From NCBI GenBank assembly GCA_004193205.1, contig RZUM01000001.1:1184424-1248423 (forward strand): a stretch of DNA of 64,000 nucleotides, read 5' to 3'. Shown piece after piece: positions 8,941-18,489 of this stretch. The notes below the pieces were generated by a model, which was not told where the DNA came from, made no database searches, and was given only the letters and a program-made list of their open reading frames with translations. Made by a program: the position numbers and the translations under genes. Within the stretch, counting starts at the first letter, position 1. Each line of letters opens with the position of its first letter. The stretch is from Gordonia sediminis. GTDB taxonomy: Bacteria; Actinomycetota; Actinomycetes; Mycobacteriales; Mycobacteriaceae.

Positions 8941-9939
8941 ATGAGTGAAGTGCACGCGCTGGTGGCGCATCAGGACGACGAGGGCAACATCGATCTGATC
9001 TCCGAGATCGTCGACGACAGCTTCCTCCCCGAGGGCGACGTCGAGATCGCGATCGAGTACTCGAGTGTGAACTTCAAAGACGCGCTCGCCGTGACACCCA
9101 AGGGCGGAGTGGCGCGGTCGTATCCGCTGATACCCGGCATCGACCTCGCCGGCACCGTCCGTTCGAGCACCTCGCCGGAGTTCGCCGCCGGTGACGTCGT
9201 CGTCGCGCACGGCTACGACATCGGTACCGCCCGCCACGGTGGATACGCCGACACCACCCGACTCCCCGCCGACAAGGTCGTGAAACTGTCCGGACTGACC
9301 GCGGCCGAGGCCGCCGCGATCGGTACCGCCGGGTTCACCGCGGCGATGAGTGTCGAGGCGCTGGTCCGCCACGGCGTCACCCCGTCCGACGGCCCGGTCC
9401 TGGTCACCGGCGCGACCGGCGGCGTGGGCAGCGTCAGCGTCGACCTGTTGGCGGCCGCCGGCTACGAGGTCGTCGCGTCCACCGGCAAGTCCGAGGCCGC
9501 CGACCTGCTGCGCACGCTGGGGGCGTCGGAGATCATCGGACGGGTGCCCGAAGAAGGCGAGAAGGTGCGCGCTCTCGGCAAGTCACGGTGGGCGGCAGCC
9601 GTGGACTGCGTCGGCGGTACCACGCTGGCATACGTACTGAGCACGCTCAACTACGGCGGTGTCGTCGCCGCGTCCGGGCTCGCCGGCAGCGCCGACCTCC
9701 CGACGACGGTCCACCCGTTCATCCTGCGCGGGGTCACCCTCGCCGGTATCGACTCGGTGCAGATGCCGATCGCACCGCGCCGGGCACTGTGGAGCCGCGT
9801 TGCCGGTGAGCTCAAACCCCCGCACCTCGACGCGCTCACCACCGACGTCGCGGTCACGGAACTACCGAAGTCGATCAAGACGATCCTGTCCGGTGGTGTC
9901 ACCGGCCGCACACGGGTCGTCGTCGCCGGGGAGTTCTGA
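8941..9939 (+). CDS. YhdH/AcuI-type zinc-free quinone oxidoreductase
   Basis: A 332-residue medium-chain dehydrogenase/reductase of the acrylyl-CoA reductase/YhdH group, an NADPH-dependent cytosolic enzyme. The substrate-side fold is shown by YSSVNFKDALAVT and the block PGIDLAGTV (residues 68-76). The nucleotide-binding loop is GATGGVGSVSVDLLAAAGY (about 157-175). The structural zinc cysteines of alcohol dehydrogenases are absent, as expected for this group. Full length for the family. Known members reduce acryloyl-CoA or quinones; the substrate here cannot be assigned. It ends convergently with a GNAT gene, with a shared hairpin between them. Confidence 0.88.
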   Translation: MSEVHALVAHQDDEGNIDLISEIVDDSFLPEGDVEIAIEYSSVNFKDALAVTPKGGVARSYPLIPGIDLAGTVRSSTSPEFAAGDVVVAHGYDIGTARHGGYADTTRLPADKVVKLSGLTAAEAAAIGTAGFTAAMSVEALVRHGVTPSDGPVLVTGATGGVGSVSVDLLAAAGYEVVASTGKSEAADLLRTLGASEIIGRVPEEGEKVRALGKSRWAAAVDCVGGTTLAYVLSTLNYGGVVAASGLAGSADLPTTVHPFILRGVTLAGIDSVQMPIAPRRALWSRVAGELKPPHLDALTTDVAVTELPKSIKTILSGGVTGRTRVVVAGEF

Positions 9940-9951
9940 CCCGAGCCGCAC

Positions 9952-9976
9952 CGGACTGGCCGGGCGCCTCAGTCCG
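9952..9976. terminator. possible bidirectional hairpin terminator
   Basis: CGGACTG at 9952-9958 pairs with CAGTCCG at 9970-9976 across an 11-base GC-rich loop, between the convergent oxidoreductase and GNAT genes. It overlaps the GNAT stop codon. There is no clear U-tract, so this may be a weak or non-canonical terminator. Confidence 0.4.
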
Positions 9977-10547
9977 AAATCCGCTCCAGCAACTGCTGTT
10001 TCGCCACCGGCCAGTCGTCATCGACCATCGCGTACTGCGCGGTCGTACGCCAGCGGTGCCCGAAGCGCCGATGTTTGCGGAGCAGGCCCTCGAAGGTCGC
10101 GCCCAGCTTGGCGATCGCCGCCCGCGACCGGGCGTTGTTCTCATGCGTGTGCCACACCAGCCGCACGGCGCCGCAGTCCTCGAAGGCGTGCCGCATCAAC
10201 AGAAACTTGGCGGTCGGGTTGACCGTGGTGCCCTGCACGTCGTCGGCGTAGAAGGTGTACCCGATCGAGGCGGCGCGGTTCGCCGGATCGATGTCGTAGT
10301 AGCTCGTCGACCCGACGACGCGACCGTCGGTATTGTCGATGACCGCATACGCGATGCGGCGCTCCGGGTCGGCGAGCGCCGCCTCGACCCAGGCCGAGCT
10401 CGACGCGAGGTCGGTGGGTACCGCCGTCCAACGGAACGCCGCCGGATCGCCGACGACGCGTGCCAGCGCGTCGACATCGTCGACGGTCAGTGGCCGGAGC
10501 GTCACCCGTCCCGCCACGAGCGGACCGCGCCCGAGCCAGGCGTTCAT
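9969..10547 (-). CDS. GNAT-family N-acetyltransferase (RimJ/RimL-like)
   Basis: A 192-residue acetyltransferase that would use acetyl-CoA to acylate an amine or protein N-terminus. The fold is recognised from GRVTLRPLTVDDVDALARV at the start, the strand AYAVIDNTDGRVVGSTSY, and the C-terminal NNARSRAAIAKLGATFEG, which is the conserved RimJ/RimL ending. The ATG start at 10547 overlaps the stop of the upstream membrane glycosyltransferase (ATGA), so the two are co-translated. The overlap decides the start, because the open frame runs far upstream inside that gene. The substrate is unknown; association with a cell-envelope glycosyltransferase may be coincidental. Confidence 0.88.
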   Translation of the reverse strand: MNAWLGRGPLVAGRVTLRPLTVDDVDALARVVGDPAAFRWTAVPTDLASSSAWVEAALADPERRIAYAVIDNTDGRVVGSTSYYDIDPANRAASIGYTFYADDVQGTTVNPTAKFLLMRHAFEDCGAVRLVWHTHENNARSRAAIAKLGATFEGLLRKHRRFGHRWRTTAQYAMVDDDWPVAKQQLLERISD

Positions 10548-11986
10548 GACGGGGTCGGCACGAGATCCGGTTCGGCAGGACGAGCCCGCCGCCCGAACGA
10601 CGCGAGGGGTTCTCGCAGCGGCGCCCGCACGAACGCGACGATCAGATACAGCAGCAACACAGCGTGCACCCACACCCCGACGTTGACCCCGGTGATGACC
10701 CACCATTTCATCGGCGACCCCGACGTGTAGATGCCGAAGAGCCGGAAGATGGTCAGGTCCAGCGCCAAGTCGGCCGCCAGGTAGGCGATGATGACCGGCC
10801 ACCGGACCCGCATCAGCACGAAGAACGGCAGGATCCACAGCGTGTACTGCGGTGAATGCACCTTGTGGAAGACCATGAACCCGGCCAGCATCGACGCCGA
10901 CACCCCGATCCACGGGTACAGACCGTCACGCCGATACACTCGCCAGCCCAGGTAGACCGAGGTCGCGAATGCCACGACGATGAGCATCGGCGACAGCAAC
11001 CCCACCAGGGTGTTGTAGGTGTCGTTCTGCCCGCCGGTGAAATGCCGCAGTCCCCAATACCAGATGGAGTTGGTGTCGACGTCGGACTTGCGTTTGCCCT
11101 GGAACGACAGCGCCGCCTTCCACCCCTCGAAGCCGGCCAGCATGAACGGAAGCTGGATGGCAACGACGGTGAGGGTCGCCGCCGCCGCGACCCAGAGCGC
11201 GCCGACCCAGTCCAACCCGCGGCGCAGGGGTGGCTCACCGTCGGGACCGGGGGCGGTGCCGTAGGTGAGGACGTATGCCGCCAGCGGCAGCACGAAGAAC
11301 CCAGGATAGAGCTTCAGACAGAACCCGATGCCGAGCAGGACCGCCGCCCCGATCGCCGCGGTCCGTACCGAGAGTCGTCGATCACCGGTGCGGGGACTGA
11401 TCGTGGATCCCCACGCCATCACCGCGACCGCGCCGACCGCGGTGGCCACCACCGGCAGCTCCCAGTTGTGGAACGCGTAGAGCACCAGAGGCGGGGTCGC
11501 CGCCCACCACATCACGTGCCAGCGGGTCATCAAGGCGAGCATCACCGTGATCGCCAGGCCGAAGGGGACCAGCAGCGCCACCGAGTGCTGGAAGAACTCG
11601 GTGTCGGTGTGGGCGCCGATCGCGCCCACCCACATGAACATGCCCGACAGCACCGGGTACTCGACGACGCCGCCGAAGAGCTTGCCGTCTGGGGTGATGC
11701 CGCCGTTGATGTACGGGAACACGTGGTTGTTGATGTCACGCCCCAACCACAGGAACATCAGATCCGAGTAGCAGGGGATCGCCGCATTCGGATCGCCGAC
11801 CGGCCAGTGCGCACTGCGGCCCTCGTCGAGGAACGGGGCACCACCACACTTGATCTTCGCCTGGTAGCTCCAGACCATCGCCAACGAGCTGGTCAGCAGC
11901 GAGACGAGCAGGATGAGCACCATCCGGCCACGACCGGCCAGCAACGTGTGACCGATGCGAGCCGGTACAGCAGGGGATGCGGACAT
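10544..11986 (-). CDS. GT87/DUF2029-like membrane glycosyltransferase (second copy)
   Basis: A 480-residue integral membrane protein with about ten hydrophobic segments. The large first periplasmic loop contains PCYSDLMFLWLGRDINNHVFP, cut here to its core CYSDLMFLWLGRDI, and matches the equivalent CYSDVIGLFGAEKL of the copy at 6.7-8.4 kb. The KVHSPQYTLWILPF block is also shared. These mark GT-C mannosyltransferase-like proteins that use polyprenyl-phosphate sugars outside the membrane. The two genes are on opposite strands and flank an HNH gene and an oxidoreductase gene. The C-terminus overlaps the GNAT gene by four bases. The exact glycan product is not predictable. Confidence 0.87.
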   Translation of the reverse strand: MSASPAVPARIGHTLLAGRGRMVLILLVSLLTSSLAMVWSYQAKIKCGGAPFLDEGRSAHWPVGDPNAAIPCYSDLMFLWLGRDINNHVFPYINGGITPDGKLFGGVVEYPVLSGMFMWVGAIGAHTDTEFFQHSVALLVPFGLAITVMLALMTRWHVMWWAATPPLVLYAFHNWELPVVATAVGAVAVMAWGSTISPRTGDRRLSVRTAAIGAAVLLGIGFCLKLYPGFFVLPLAAYVLTYGTAPGPDGEPPLRRGLDWVGALWVAAAATLTVVAIQLPFMLAGFEGWKAALSFQGKRKSDVDTNSIWYWGLRHFTGGQNDTYNTLVGLLSPMLIVVAFATSVYLGWRVYRRDGLYPWIGVSASMLAGFMVFHKVHSPQYTLWILPFFVLMRVRWPVIIAYLAADLALDLTIFRLFGIYTSGSPMKWWVITGVNVGVWVHAVLLLYLIVAFVRAPLREPLASFGRRARPAEPDLVPTPS

Positions 11987-12058
11987 GGCCTACAGGCTAG
12001 GTGGTCACCGGCCGGGCAACATCATCCAGTGCCGTCGGCGTGGGCCAGATCGCAGTCG

Positions 12059-13360
12059 TCAGTGCGCCGGACCGAGCACGGCCGACCCCAGGATCTCGAC
12101 GACGTGCAGCGCGAGTTCGGTGTCGAGACGACGCTCCGACAGCGGCCGGCCGAGTTCGTCGGTGGCCCGTCCGAGTCGGTACTTGACCGTGTTGCGGTGC
12201 ATGTTCAGCCGTTCGGCGGTGGCCACATAGCTGTTGCCGGTGCTCATGAAGGTGCCGACGGTCTCCCGTAGCCGCGAAGCAGCGTCGGTGTCCGCCGACA
12301 ACGGACCCAGCACGTCGTGCACCCATTGTCGGGTGGCGTCGAGGTCGCGGGCCAGGACCGCGACGACGGCCATCCCCTCGGTCTCATGGCTGACCACGCT
12401 CATCGCCGGATTGGTGGAGATGATCGCGACGGGTTTGACCGCCTCGGCCTAGAAGTGGCTGGCGCGGAATCCGTCGACACCGGACTGGCAGGTGCCGAGC
12501 GAAACACGCAGGCCGGGGATGGTCTCGATGACGGCGTGGATCGCTCCGCTGGACAGATCATGGTCGGCCGGGGCAGCAAACCACACCCAAGCCGTGCTGC
12601 GGTCCACGATGGTGCACAGCGGCGGGCGCGGGCAGCCGAGCCGGACCGCGAGGTCGCGGGCGACGGTTTCGAGCACGGCGGTGTTGTCGCTTCCCGGATT
12701 GGCCCGGTCGATCCACAGCGTCGCCGCCAGATGAGGACGCTCCAGGGCATATCCCGTCCGCGTGGCGAACTCCCTGGCGCTGACATCGTCGCCGCGCAGC
12801 ACCTTGGTCACCATCGCGGAGACGACGGTGGCGTTCTGCTCGGCCGAGAAACGGCGCCCCTCCTCGTGTACCTCGAGGACGACCCGCGTTATCCAGTCGA
12901 CGTACTTGTGCATCCAGCCCGACAGGTGGTGCAGCACCCGCAGTTGCAGTTCGGGGCTGCAGTCCAGACCCTGCACCTCTTCGAACATGAATGCGAGCAG
13001 GTCGTCGGACCCGAAGTGGTAGGCCCGACGCAGCGACGACGCCGGGATATCGCGTTGCCCGAGCCGGTCCGCATACTCGGTGGCCGCGGTGGTCGGCTGC
13101 ACGTGATCGAGCGGGATGTCGTTGCGGATCATGTGCAGGATCGTCGCGATGTTGCCCTCCACGCTGGCGTGCAGCATGTCGAGCAGGTCCGGTTCGTTGA
13201 GTTCGTCCATCCCGGCTTCGATGGCGCTGTTCATCGACGCGTTGATCTCGGCGAACCGGTCCTGGAGCCGGTCACCCACGACCGAGACGAGCCGGTGGAC
13301 CTCCTGCGCCTCGGGTGCGTCGGGGGAGACGAGGCGACGTTGCAGAGACCCGCTGTTCAT
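12059..13360 (-). pseudogene. PucR-type regulator split by an in-frame amber codon
   Basis: The minus strand encodes one continuous PucR/CdaR-like regulator of about 433 residues except for a TAG at 12451-12449. Before it lies an intact 303-residue part (N-terminal helical domain plus the middle GGDEF-like region, ending GVDGFRASHF). After it, in the same frame, come AEAVKPVAI and a complete PucR C-terminal helix-turn-helix (TGNSYVATAERLNMHRNTVKYRLG, here shortened to RLNMHRNTVKYRLG). Family members normally have glutamine at the stop position (FRxSHxQA), so CAG to TAG is the simplest explanation. An internal ATG at 12403 could give an HTH-only product. The gene overlaps the upstream oxidoreductase by four bases and would regulate that operon or respond to its substrate. 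Confidence 0.85.
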
Positions 13361-14829
13361 TTCCTGCTCCCGTCACCGGCATGCGATCCGATGCCCGGTC
13401 GGTCCAACATGTCGAGCAGCCCGCGCTGCTTCAGCGCCGACCGCGCCGCATGCCAGCCGCACAGGCCGTGCGCCCCCGCGCCGGGTGGGGTGGCCGCCGA
13501 ACAGAGGTACACCCCGTCGACACCGGTCGCATACGGGTTGACCGCGACCCGCGGCCGGAACAGCAACTGCCGCGCGGTGTTGGCGCCGGTGACGATGTCC
13601 CCGCCGACATAGTTGGCGTTGTGGGCGACGATCTCCGGTGTGGGGCGCACCGTCGCGGAGACGATGCGCTCGGAGAACCCGGGTGCGAACCGTTCGATCT
13701 GCTCGGTGATCAGCCCGCGGGCGTCGCCGGTGAAACCGGCCGGCACGTGGGCGTAGGCGTCCACCGGGTGCAGGTCACCGTCGGATCGGCCCAGGTCGGC
13801 GAGATACTGCTGTCCGACGAGGACGAACGGCTGCGTCGGCATCCGGCCCCGCCACACGTCGCGTTCACCGCGCACCACGGTGGCGAGATCGCCGGCGACG
13901 TGCACCGTGCCCGCCTCGCGGGCCGGGGCGAACGACCACGGCACACCGTCGCGCACCGCGAACGCCACCTGGAACGCGCCCGGCCCGTGCCGATAGCGCC
14001 GATAGGCCCGCGCCACGCGCGGGGGCTGTCGCTCACCGAGAATCGCCGCCGCGGCCGCGGGCGCGGTGTCGAGCAGCACGATGTCGGGGGAGCCGAGGTC
14101 GGGGAGCGCGGAGACCGTCACCCCGGTTTCGACGCGACCGCCGAGGGATTCCAGCAGCGACACCATCGCCGCACTGATCGCCTGTGATCCCCCGACGGCG
14201 ACCGGCCACCCGTAGCGGTGGGCGGCGGTGCCCAGCGCGACGCCGATCGCCGACGACAGCGGCGTCGACAGCGGGTGGAACGCGTGGGCCGCGACCCCGG
14301 CCCACAGCGCGGCAGCCTCCTCGGTGTGGAACAGACGGGCGAGCCAGGTCGCCGGCGGCGCGGCGAACACGCCGAAACGACCCAGCGCGATCGGATGCCG
14401 CGGCAGGTGCACCATCGGCTGGAGGAACTCCGTGGCGATGGCGTCGAAGCGGTCGGTGAGCGGCTCGAAGATCTGGCGGTAGCGGCCGCCGTCGACACCC
14501 AGACCCTCGGCCGTATCGGCGACCGACCGGTGGGCCGCCGCGCCGCGCCCGTCGTCGAGGGGATGTGCGTACTGCACAGCGGGCAACGCCCACCGCAATC
14601 CGTGTGCGGTGAGATCGAATCGTCGGCTGAACGGGTTGTCGGTGGCCAGCGGATGAAATCCCGAACAGTCGTCGTGCAGCAGCCCGGGCACCGTGGCCTC
14701 CGACGACCGGGTACCGCCGCCGGGCGTCTCGGCCGCCTCGAGGACGGTGACCGAGACGCCGGCGGCGGCCAGCGTGATGGCGGCAGCGAGCCCGTTCGGC
14801 CCGCTGCCGACCACGACGCCCTGAGTCAT
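13357..14829 (-). CDS. CrtI/phytoene-desaturase-like FAD oxidoreductase
   Basis: A 490-residue flavoprotein of the phytoene desaturase/NAD(P)-FAD-dependent oxidoreductase family. The N-terminal dinucleotide-binding motif is VVVGSGPNGLAAAITLA (residues 5-21), followed by VLEAAETPGGGTRS, and the C-terminus has the usual FAD-binding end GVYLCSAATPPGAGAHGLCG. There are no carotenoid synthesis genes nearby, and the adjacent DUF3556 and acyl-CoA synthetase genes suggest a lipid or isoprenoid-like substrate; this is inference. It overlaps its upstream and downstream neighbours by four bases each (ATGA), so it is the third gene of a tightly coupled operon. Confidence 0.87.
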   Translation of the reverse strand: MTQGVVVGSGPNGLAAAITLAAAGVSVTVLEAAETPGGGTRSSEATVPGLLHDDCSGFHPLATDNPFSRRFDLTAHGLRWALPAVQYAHPLDDGRGAAAHRSVADTAEGLGVDGGRYRQIFEPLTDRFDAIATEFLQPMVHLPRHPIALGRFGVFAAPPATWLARLFHTEEAAALWAGVAAHAFHPLSTPLSSAIGVALGTAAHRYGWPVAVGGSQAISAAMVSLLESLGGRVETGVTVSALPDLGSPDIVLLDTAPAAAAAILGERQPPRVARAYRRYRHGPGAFQVAFAVRDGVPWSFAPAREAGTVHVAGDLATVVRGERDVWRGRMPTQPFVLVGQQYLADLGRSDGDLHPVDAYAHVPAGFTGDARGLITEQIERFAPGFSERIVSATVRPTPEIVAHNANYVGGDIVTGANTARQLLFRPRVAVNPYATGVDGVYLCSAATPPGAGAHGLCGWHAARSALKQRGLLDMLDRPGIGSHAGDGSRK

Positions 14830-16637
14830 GCACCCACCTTAGGCTGCTCAGGCATGACGTAGGCGGAACCGTCCGACGGTGCGACATAGCCGGGACGCGT
14901 CCAGGTGATGGTGTGCTTGATCGGACCGTTCGGCAGCCACGGCAGTTCCTCGGTGGCGTCCTTCACCACATACGTGCCCCGCTCGACGACACCGATCGCG
15001 GCGTCGATCACCTTGTACTCCACGTAGTTCTTGTGGATCGGCTGCGACTCGGTCCAGCTGATGATCAGCTCGCCCGGCGCGAAGTTGCAGCGGCGCTGGA
15101 CGGCGGCGATGGTGTTCTCGTTGTGCAGGTGGCCGTCACCGAACTGCCAGCCGATCAGTGTGGTGCACACGAACTCGGCCTCGCGGATGACGTAGTTGTC
15201 GAGGTTGTCGGTGTGGCGCATCAGCAGCGAGATCAGCGCGCGTCCCATCGAGTGCATCGTCCGCCACGCGACCGCTTTCTGCATGAAGATCTCGGCGACC
15301 TCGGGTCCATAGGCGGCGGTGAGCTGATCGACCTGGTTCAGGTTGGACTTGATCAGGTGTGTGTTCAGCTTCTCCTCGGCCTCACGGCCGCGGAATGCCC
15401 AGGTCGCCGACGCCCAGTTGCCCGCATACTGCCGCATCGACGGCAGGAACGACACCAGATCCGGACGCAGGTTGCCCAGAATGGGGAACGTCGCGGCCGC
15501 GACGATGGCGAAGATCAGCCAGCCGGTGCTCATGTCGGTGACGGCGTACCCGTCCCCGGCCGGATGCAGCCAGAACAGGAACCAGGCCGAGAACATGAAG
15601 AAGACGTTCCATTCCAGCGGCACGGCCAGCGGGAACGTCGAGATGATGAAGATGTGGAATCCGAGCATGCCGATCAGCGCGGCGAGGGTGAGCCACTTGT
15701 TGGTGGAGAACAGCAGGATCACCGGCAGCGCCAGTTCGACGACGGTGCCCAGACCGTGCGCCATCGCACCACTGACGTGCGACGGCCGCAGGTCACGCGG
15801 GAAGTCGCGGTAGAGGCTGCGCTTGAACCGGGTCGAGGTGATCCACGGCGTGTTGGACGCCATCGCGGCGACGACGGGGCTGAAGTGGCGGCCGAGCTTG
15901 GAGATACCGGCACCGAACCAGCTGGCGAACATGAAGATCTTGGCGGCGACGATCATGTCGACGACCGACCCGGCCGCGGCGAACACGAACAGCGCCGCGA
16001 GGTACTGCTCGGAGCGGGCGGCGAGGAACACCGTCTTGTCGCGCAGACCCATCGCGATGATGAGGCCGACATAGCTGAACATCGCCCACTGCGGCGGCAG
16101 ACCGGCCTCGCTGCCGGGCACCCGGGAGGTCTCCGAACCGGGGAAGACGATCAAGAACACCAGGTTGGCCAGGATCAGCCCGTAGACCGCGACATCCCAG
16201 TACTGCCGGGTGTCACCGCGGGTCAGCGGGATCTTCCCCGGCCACGGCGGTACCCGCAGCGTGCCCGGCTTGAGCCAGTACAGGCAGCCGCCGATGAACG
16301 GGGAGAACTTGAACGCCAGCGGACCCGACGACGACGCCAGTCCGAGGACCTCGAACAGCACGGTCCACGCCATCAGCTTCACGTAGACGATGGGTTCGGT
16401 CCACCACGAGGCGAACTCCGGGAAGCCGCCCAGCGCGGGGGTGGTCAGACCGACGAGGAGCACACCGACGCCGGCGTAGAACAGCAACTTGTAGACGTAG
16501 AGCATGTTGAGCTGTTTGGGGCCGCCGAAGCCGTACTCGGCCCAGTGGACGGCCAGCAGTTTCATCCGAGCCATGAACGGCATCGAGCCGAACTCGGCCG
16601 GGTCCACCGGCGGCATCTCGGCTGTCTTGAATCCCAT
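14826..16637 (-). CDS. DUF3556 family multi-pass membrane protein
   Basis: A 603-residue membrane protein of the DUF3556 family, found in mycolate-containing actinobacteria. It starts MGFKTAEMPPVDPAEF and has about nine hydrophobic segments between residues 50 and 390. The last 210 residues are soluble (QLTAAYGPEVAEIFMQKAV onward, with CTTLIGWQFGDGHLHNE). The function of the family is not known to me. The start at 16637 has an AGGAAAGGA ribosome binding site. It sits between an acyl-CoA synthetase and a CrtI-like oxidoreductase, an association that suggests lipid modification or transport, and overlaps the latter by four bases. Confidence 0.9.
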   Translation of the reverse strand: MGFKTAEMPPVDPAEFGSMPFMARMKLLAVHWAEYGFGGPKQLNMLYVYKLLFYAGVGVLLVGLTTPALGGFPEFASWWTEPIVYVKLMAWTVLFEVLGLASSSGPLAFKFSPFIGGCLYWLKPGTLRVPPWPGKIPLTRGDTRQYWDVAVYGLILANLVFLIVFPGSETSRVPGSEAGLPPQWAMFSYVGLIIAMGLRDKTVFLAARSEQYLAALFVFAAAGSVVDMIVAAKIFMFASWFGAGISKLGRHFSPVVAAMASNTPWITSTRFKRSLYRDFPRDLRPSHVSGAMAHGLGTVVELALPVILLFSTNKWLTLAALIGMLGFHIFIISTFPLAVPLEWNVFFMFSAWFLFWLHPAGDGYAVTDMSTGWLIFAIVAAATFPILGNLRPDLVSFLPSMRQYAGNWASATWAFRGREAEEKLNTHLIKSNLNQVDQLTAAYGPEVAEIFMQKAVAWRTMHSMGRALISLLMRHTDNLDNYVIREAEFVCTTLIGWQFGDGHLHNENTIAAVQRRCNFAPGELIISWTESQPIHKNYVEYKVIDAAIGVVERGTYVVKDATEELPWLPNGPIKHTITWTRPGYVAPSDGSAYVMPEQPKVGA

Positions 16638-16757
16638 GGGGAGTCCTTTCCTGTCGGGTGTTTTCGGGTAGGGGGTATCGCCACACGACGACGTGTTTCG
16701 TGTGTGCGGCGTTTTCTTGGTTGATGCCGGCGGTCGTAGGTGACGGCCGCCGACCGG

Positions 16758-18221
16758 TCAGACGGCCACGAGTCGTGCTCGCAGCGTGGGTTTGTCGATC
16801 TTGCCCACCGGGTTCTTGGGTAGGGCCGGCAGCACGGTGATCTCGGCGGGGACCTTCACCCGCGTGAGATGGTCGGCGCAGTGCGCGCGCAGCGCGTCGG
16901 CCGAGATGTCGGCGTCGGGGTAGGGCACCACGTAGGCGACCGGGACCTCGCCGAGCAGGGCGTCGGGCTTGCCGACGACGGCCACCTCGAGGACGCCCGG
17001 GGCGCCGGCGAGGGCCGACTCGATCTCCTTGGGATAGAGGTTCTCTCCGCCGCGGATGATCATGTCCTTGATGCGGTCCACGACCTGCAGGTAGCCGTCG
17101 TCGTCGAGGATGCCGACATCGCCGGTGTGCAGCCATCCGTCGACGATGGTCGCCGCGGTGGCCTCCGGGTTGTTCAGGTAACCGGCCATCACCGTCGGCC
17201 CGCTGATCAGCACCTCGCCCCGCTCGCCGACGGCCACCTCGCGGCCGTCGGGGTCCACGATCCGGATCTGCTGGCCGGCGATGGCCGGGCCGACGGTGCC
17301 GAGCTTGCGGACGCCGTCGACCGGGTTGCACGCCGAGGCGCAGGTGCTCTCGGTGAGGCCGTACCCCTCGACCATGGTGAATCCGAACCGGTCACCGCAG
17401 ACCTGCAACAACTCCTCGGAGACGGGGGCGGCACCGCAGACCGCGAACCGCACCGATGACGTGTCCGGTTCCACGTCGGCGGGGGCGGCGGCCAGCAGCG
17501 CGAAGATGGTCGGGACCGCGGAGAAATAGGTGGGCCGCACCCGTTCGAGGTCGTCGAAGAACCGGCTCGCCGAGAACGTCCCGACGATGGTCTGCTGCCC
17601 GCCGGCGCGCAGGGGCGCGAACGTGGACACCATCAGCGCGTTCACGTGGAACAGCGGGAGGATGAGCATGCAGTGGTCGGCTGCGGTGAGCCCGAAATGG
17701 TCGACCATCATCGACGTCATCGCGTCGACGTTGGCGTGGGTGAGCATCGCGCCCTTGGGTCGGCCGGTCGACCCGCTGGTGTAGATCACCAACGCGAGGT
17801 CGGTGCCCGACGGTTCACGGGGGGCCACCGACTCCGTGGCCTCGGTGGCGAGGTCGTCGACGCCGAGCCCGATCGCGTCGGGGTGGGGGGAGTCGCCGTC
17901 GACGGTCACGACGATCCGGGCACCCGAATCGCCGATCTGACGGGCCGCCTCCTCGGGTGTGAACGCCGGGTTGATCGGGGTGGCCGCGGCACCGACACGC
18001 CAGGCCGCGCCGATTACGACGACCAGTTCGGCGCGGTTGGGCAGCATCACCGCGACGACATCGCCCGCGCCGATACCGGCCCCGAGCAGCTGGTCGGCGA
18101 CGGCGGCGGTGCGTCCGTCGAACTCGTTGTGGCTCAACGTCATCCGGTCGTCGGATACGGCCGGGGCCGGCCCGAAACGGTCGGCCAGCCGCCACGGCAG
18201 ATAGTCGAAAGCTGTCATCAA
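16758..18221 (-). CDS. acyl-CoA synthetase (FadD-like AMP ligase)
   Basis: A 487-residue member of the adenylate-forming family that activates a carboxylic acid to its AMP ester and then CoA thioester. The phosphate-binding motif is YTSGSTGRPKGAMLTH (residues 147-162), the adenine motif GYGLTES appears in the middle, and the C-terminal hinge and lysine motifs are GWLHTGDVG and LPKNPVGKIDKPTLR. Length is standard for a short FadD. It is the first gene of the minus-strand operon with DUF3556, CrtI-like and PucR-like genes, 120 bases upstream of the DUF3556 start. The chain length or nature of the acid is not predictable. Confidence 0.9.
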   Translation of the reverse strand: MMTAFDYLPWRLADRFGPAPAVSDDRMTLSHNEFDGRTAAVADQLLGAGIGAGDVVAVMLPNRAELVVVIGAAWRVGAAATPINPAFTPEEAARQIGDSGARIVVTVDGDSPHPDAIGLGVDDLATEATESVAPREPSGTDLALVIYTSGSTGRPKGAMLTHANVDAMTSMMVDHFGLTAADHCMLILPLFHVNALMVSTFAPLRAGGQQTIVGTFSASRFFDDLERVRPTYFSAVPTIFALLAAAPADVEPDTSSVRFAVCGAAPVSEELLQVCGDRFGFTMVEGYGLTESTCASACNPVDGVRKLGTVGPAIAGQQIRIVDPDGREVAVGERGEVLISGPTVMAGYLNNPEATAATIVDGWLHTGDVGILDDDGYLQVVDRIKDMIIRGGENLYPKEIESALAGAPGVLEVAVVGKPDALLGEVPVAYVVPYPDADISADALRAHCADHLTRVKVPAEITVLPALPKNPVGKIDKPTLRARLVAV

Positions 18222-18489
18222 GTCACCTTCACGTGTACGGAATGTGTGTGATGCACGACGCTATGGGGTGACTGTGACCCAAACCACGTCCCGGCGGGAC
18301 GAAGTCTGTGACGGCTGTTGTCGAAATCGCACAAAGCGTGCACCCATCCGCTGGGCGCGGTGGTGCGCGCGCGGGCGATTTCGCTGGTCAGGGGTCCGTC
18401 GTGTATTTTGGACAGGTTGCCGACGCAGGCGACCCTCCTGCCACGGACAGTCCGTGGCCGACCTAGCCCATAGGAGGTGATGTGGTCTT
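18222..18489 (+). promoter_or_regulatory. rpsF leader with a short hairpin
   Basis: The 268 bases between the divergent acyl-CoA synthetase and rpsF hold no gene that I can support. The leader of rpsF contains a perfect dyad, CCACGGAC-A-GTCCGTGG, at 18441-18457, followed by the strong ribosome binding site AGGAGGTGATG at 18473-18483. In several bacteria S6 and S18 bind a structured leader of their own operon; this hairpin is a candidate for such feedback, but I cannot confirm the consensus. Confidence 0.4.
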
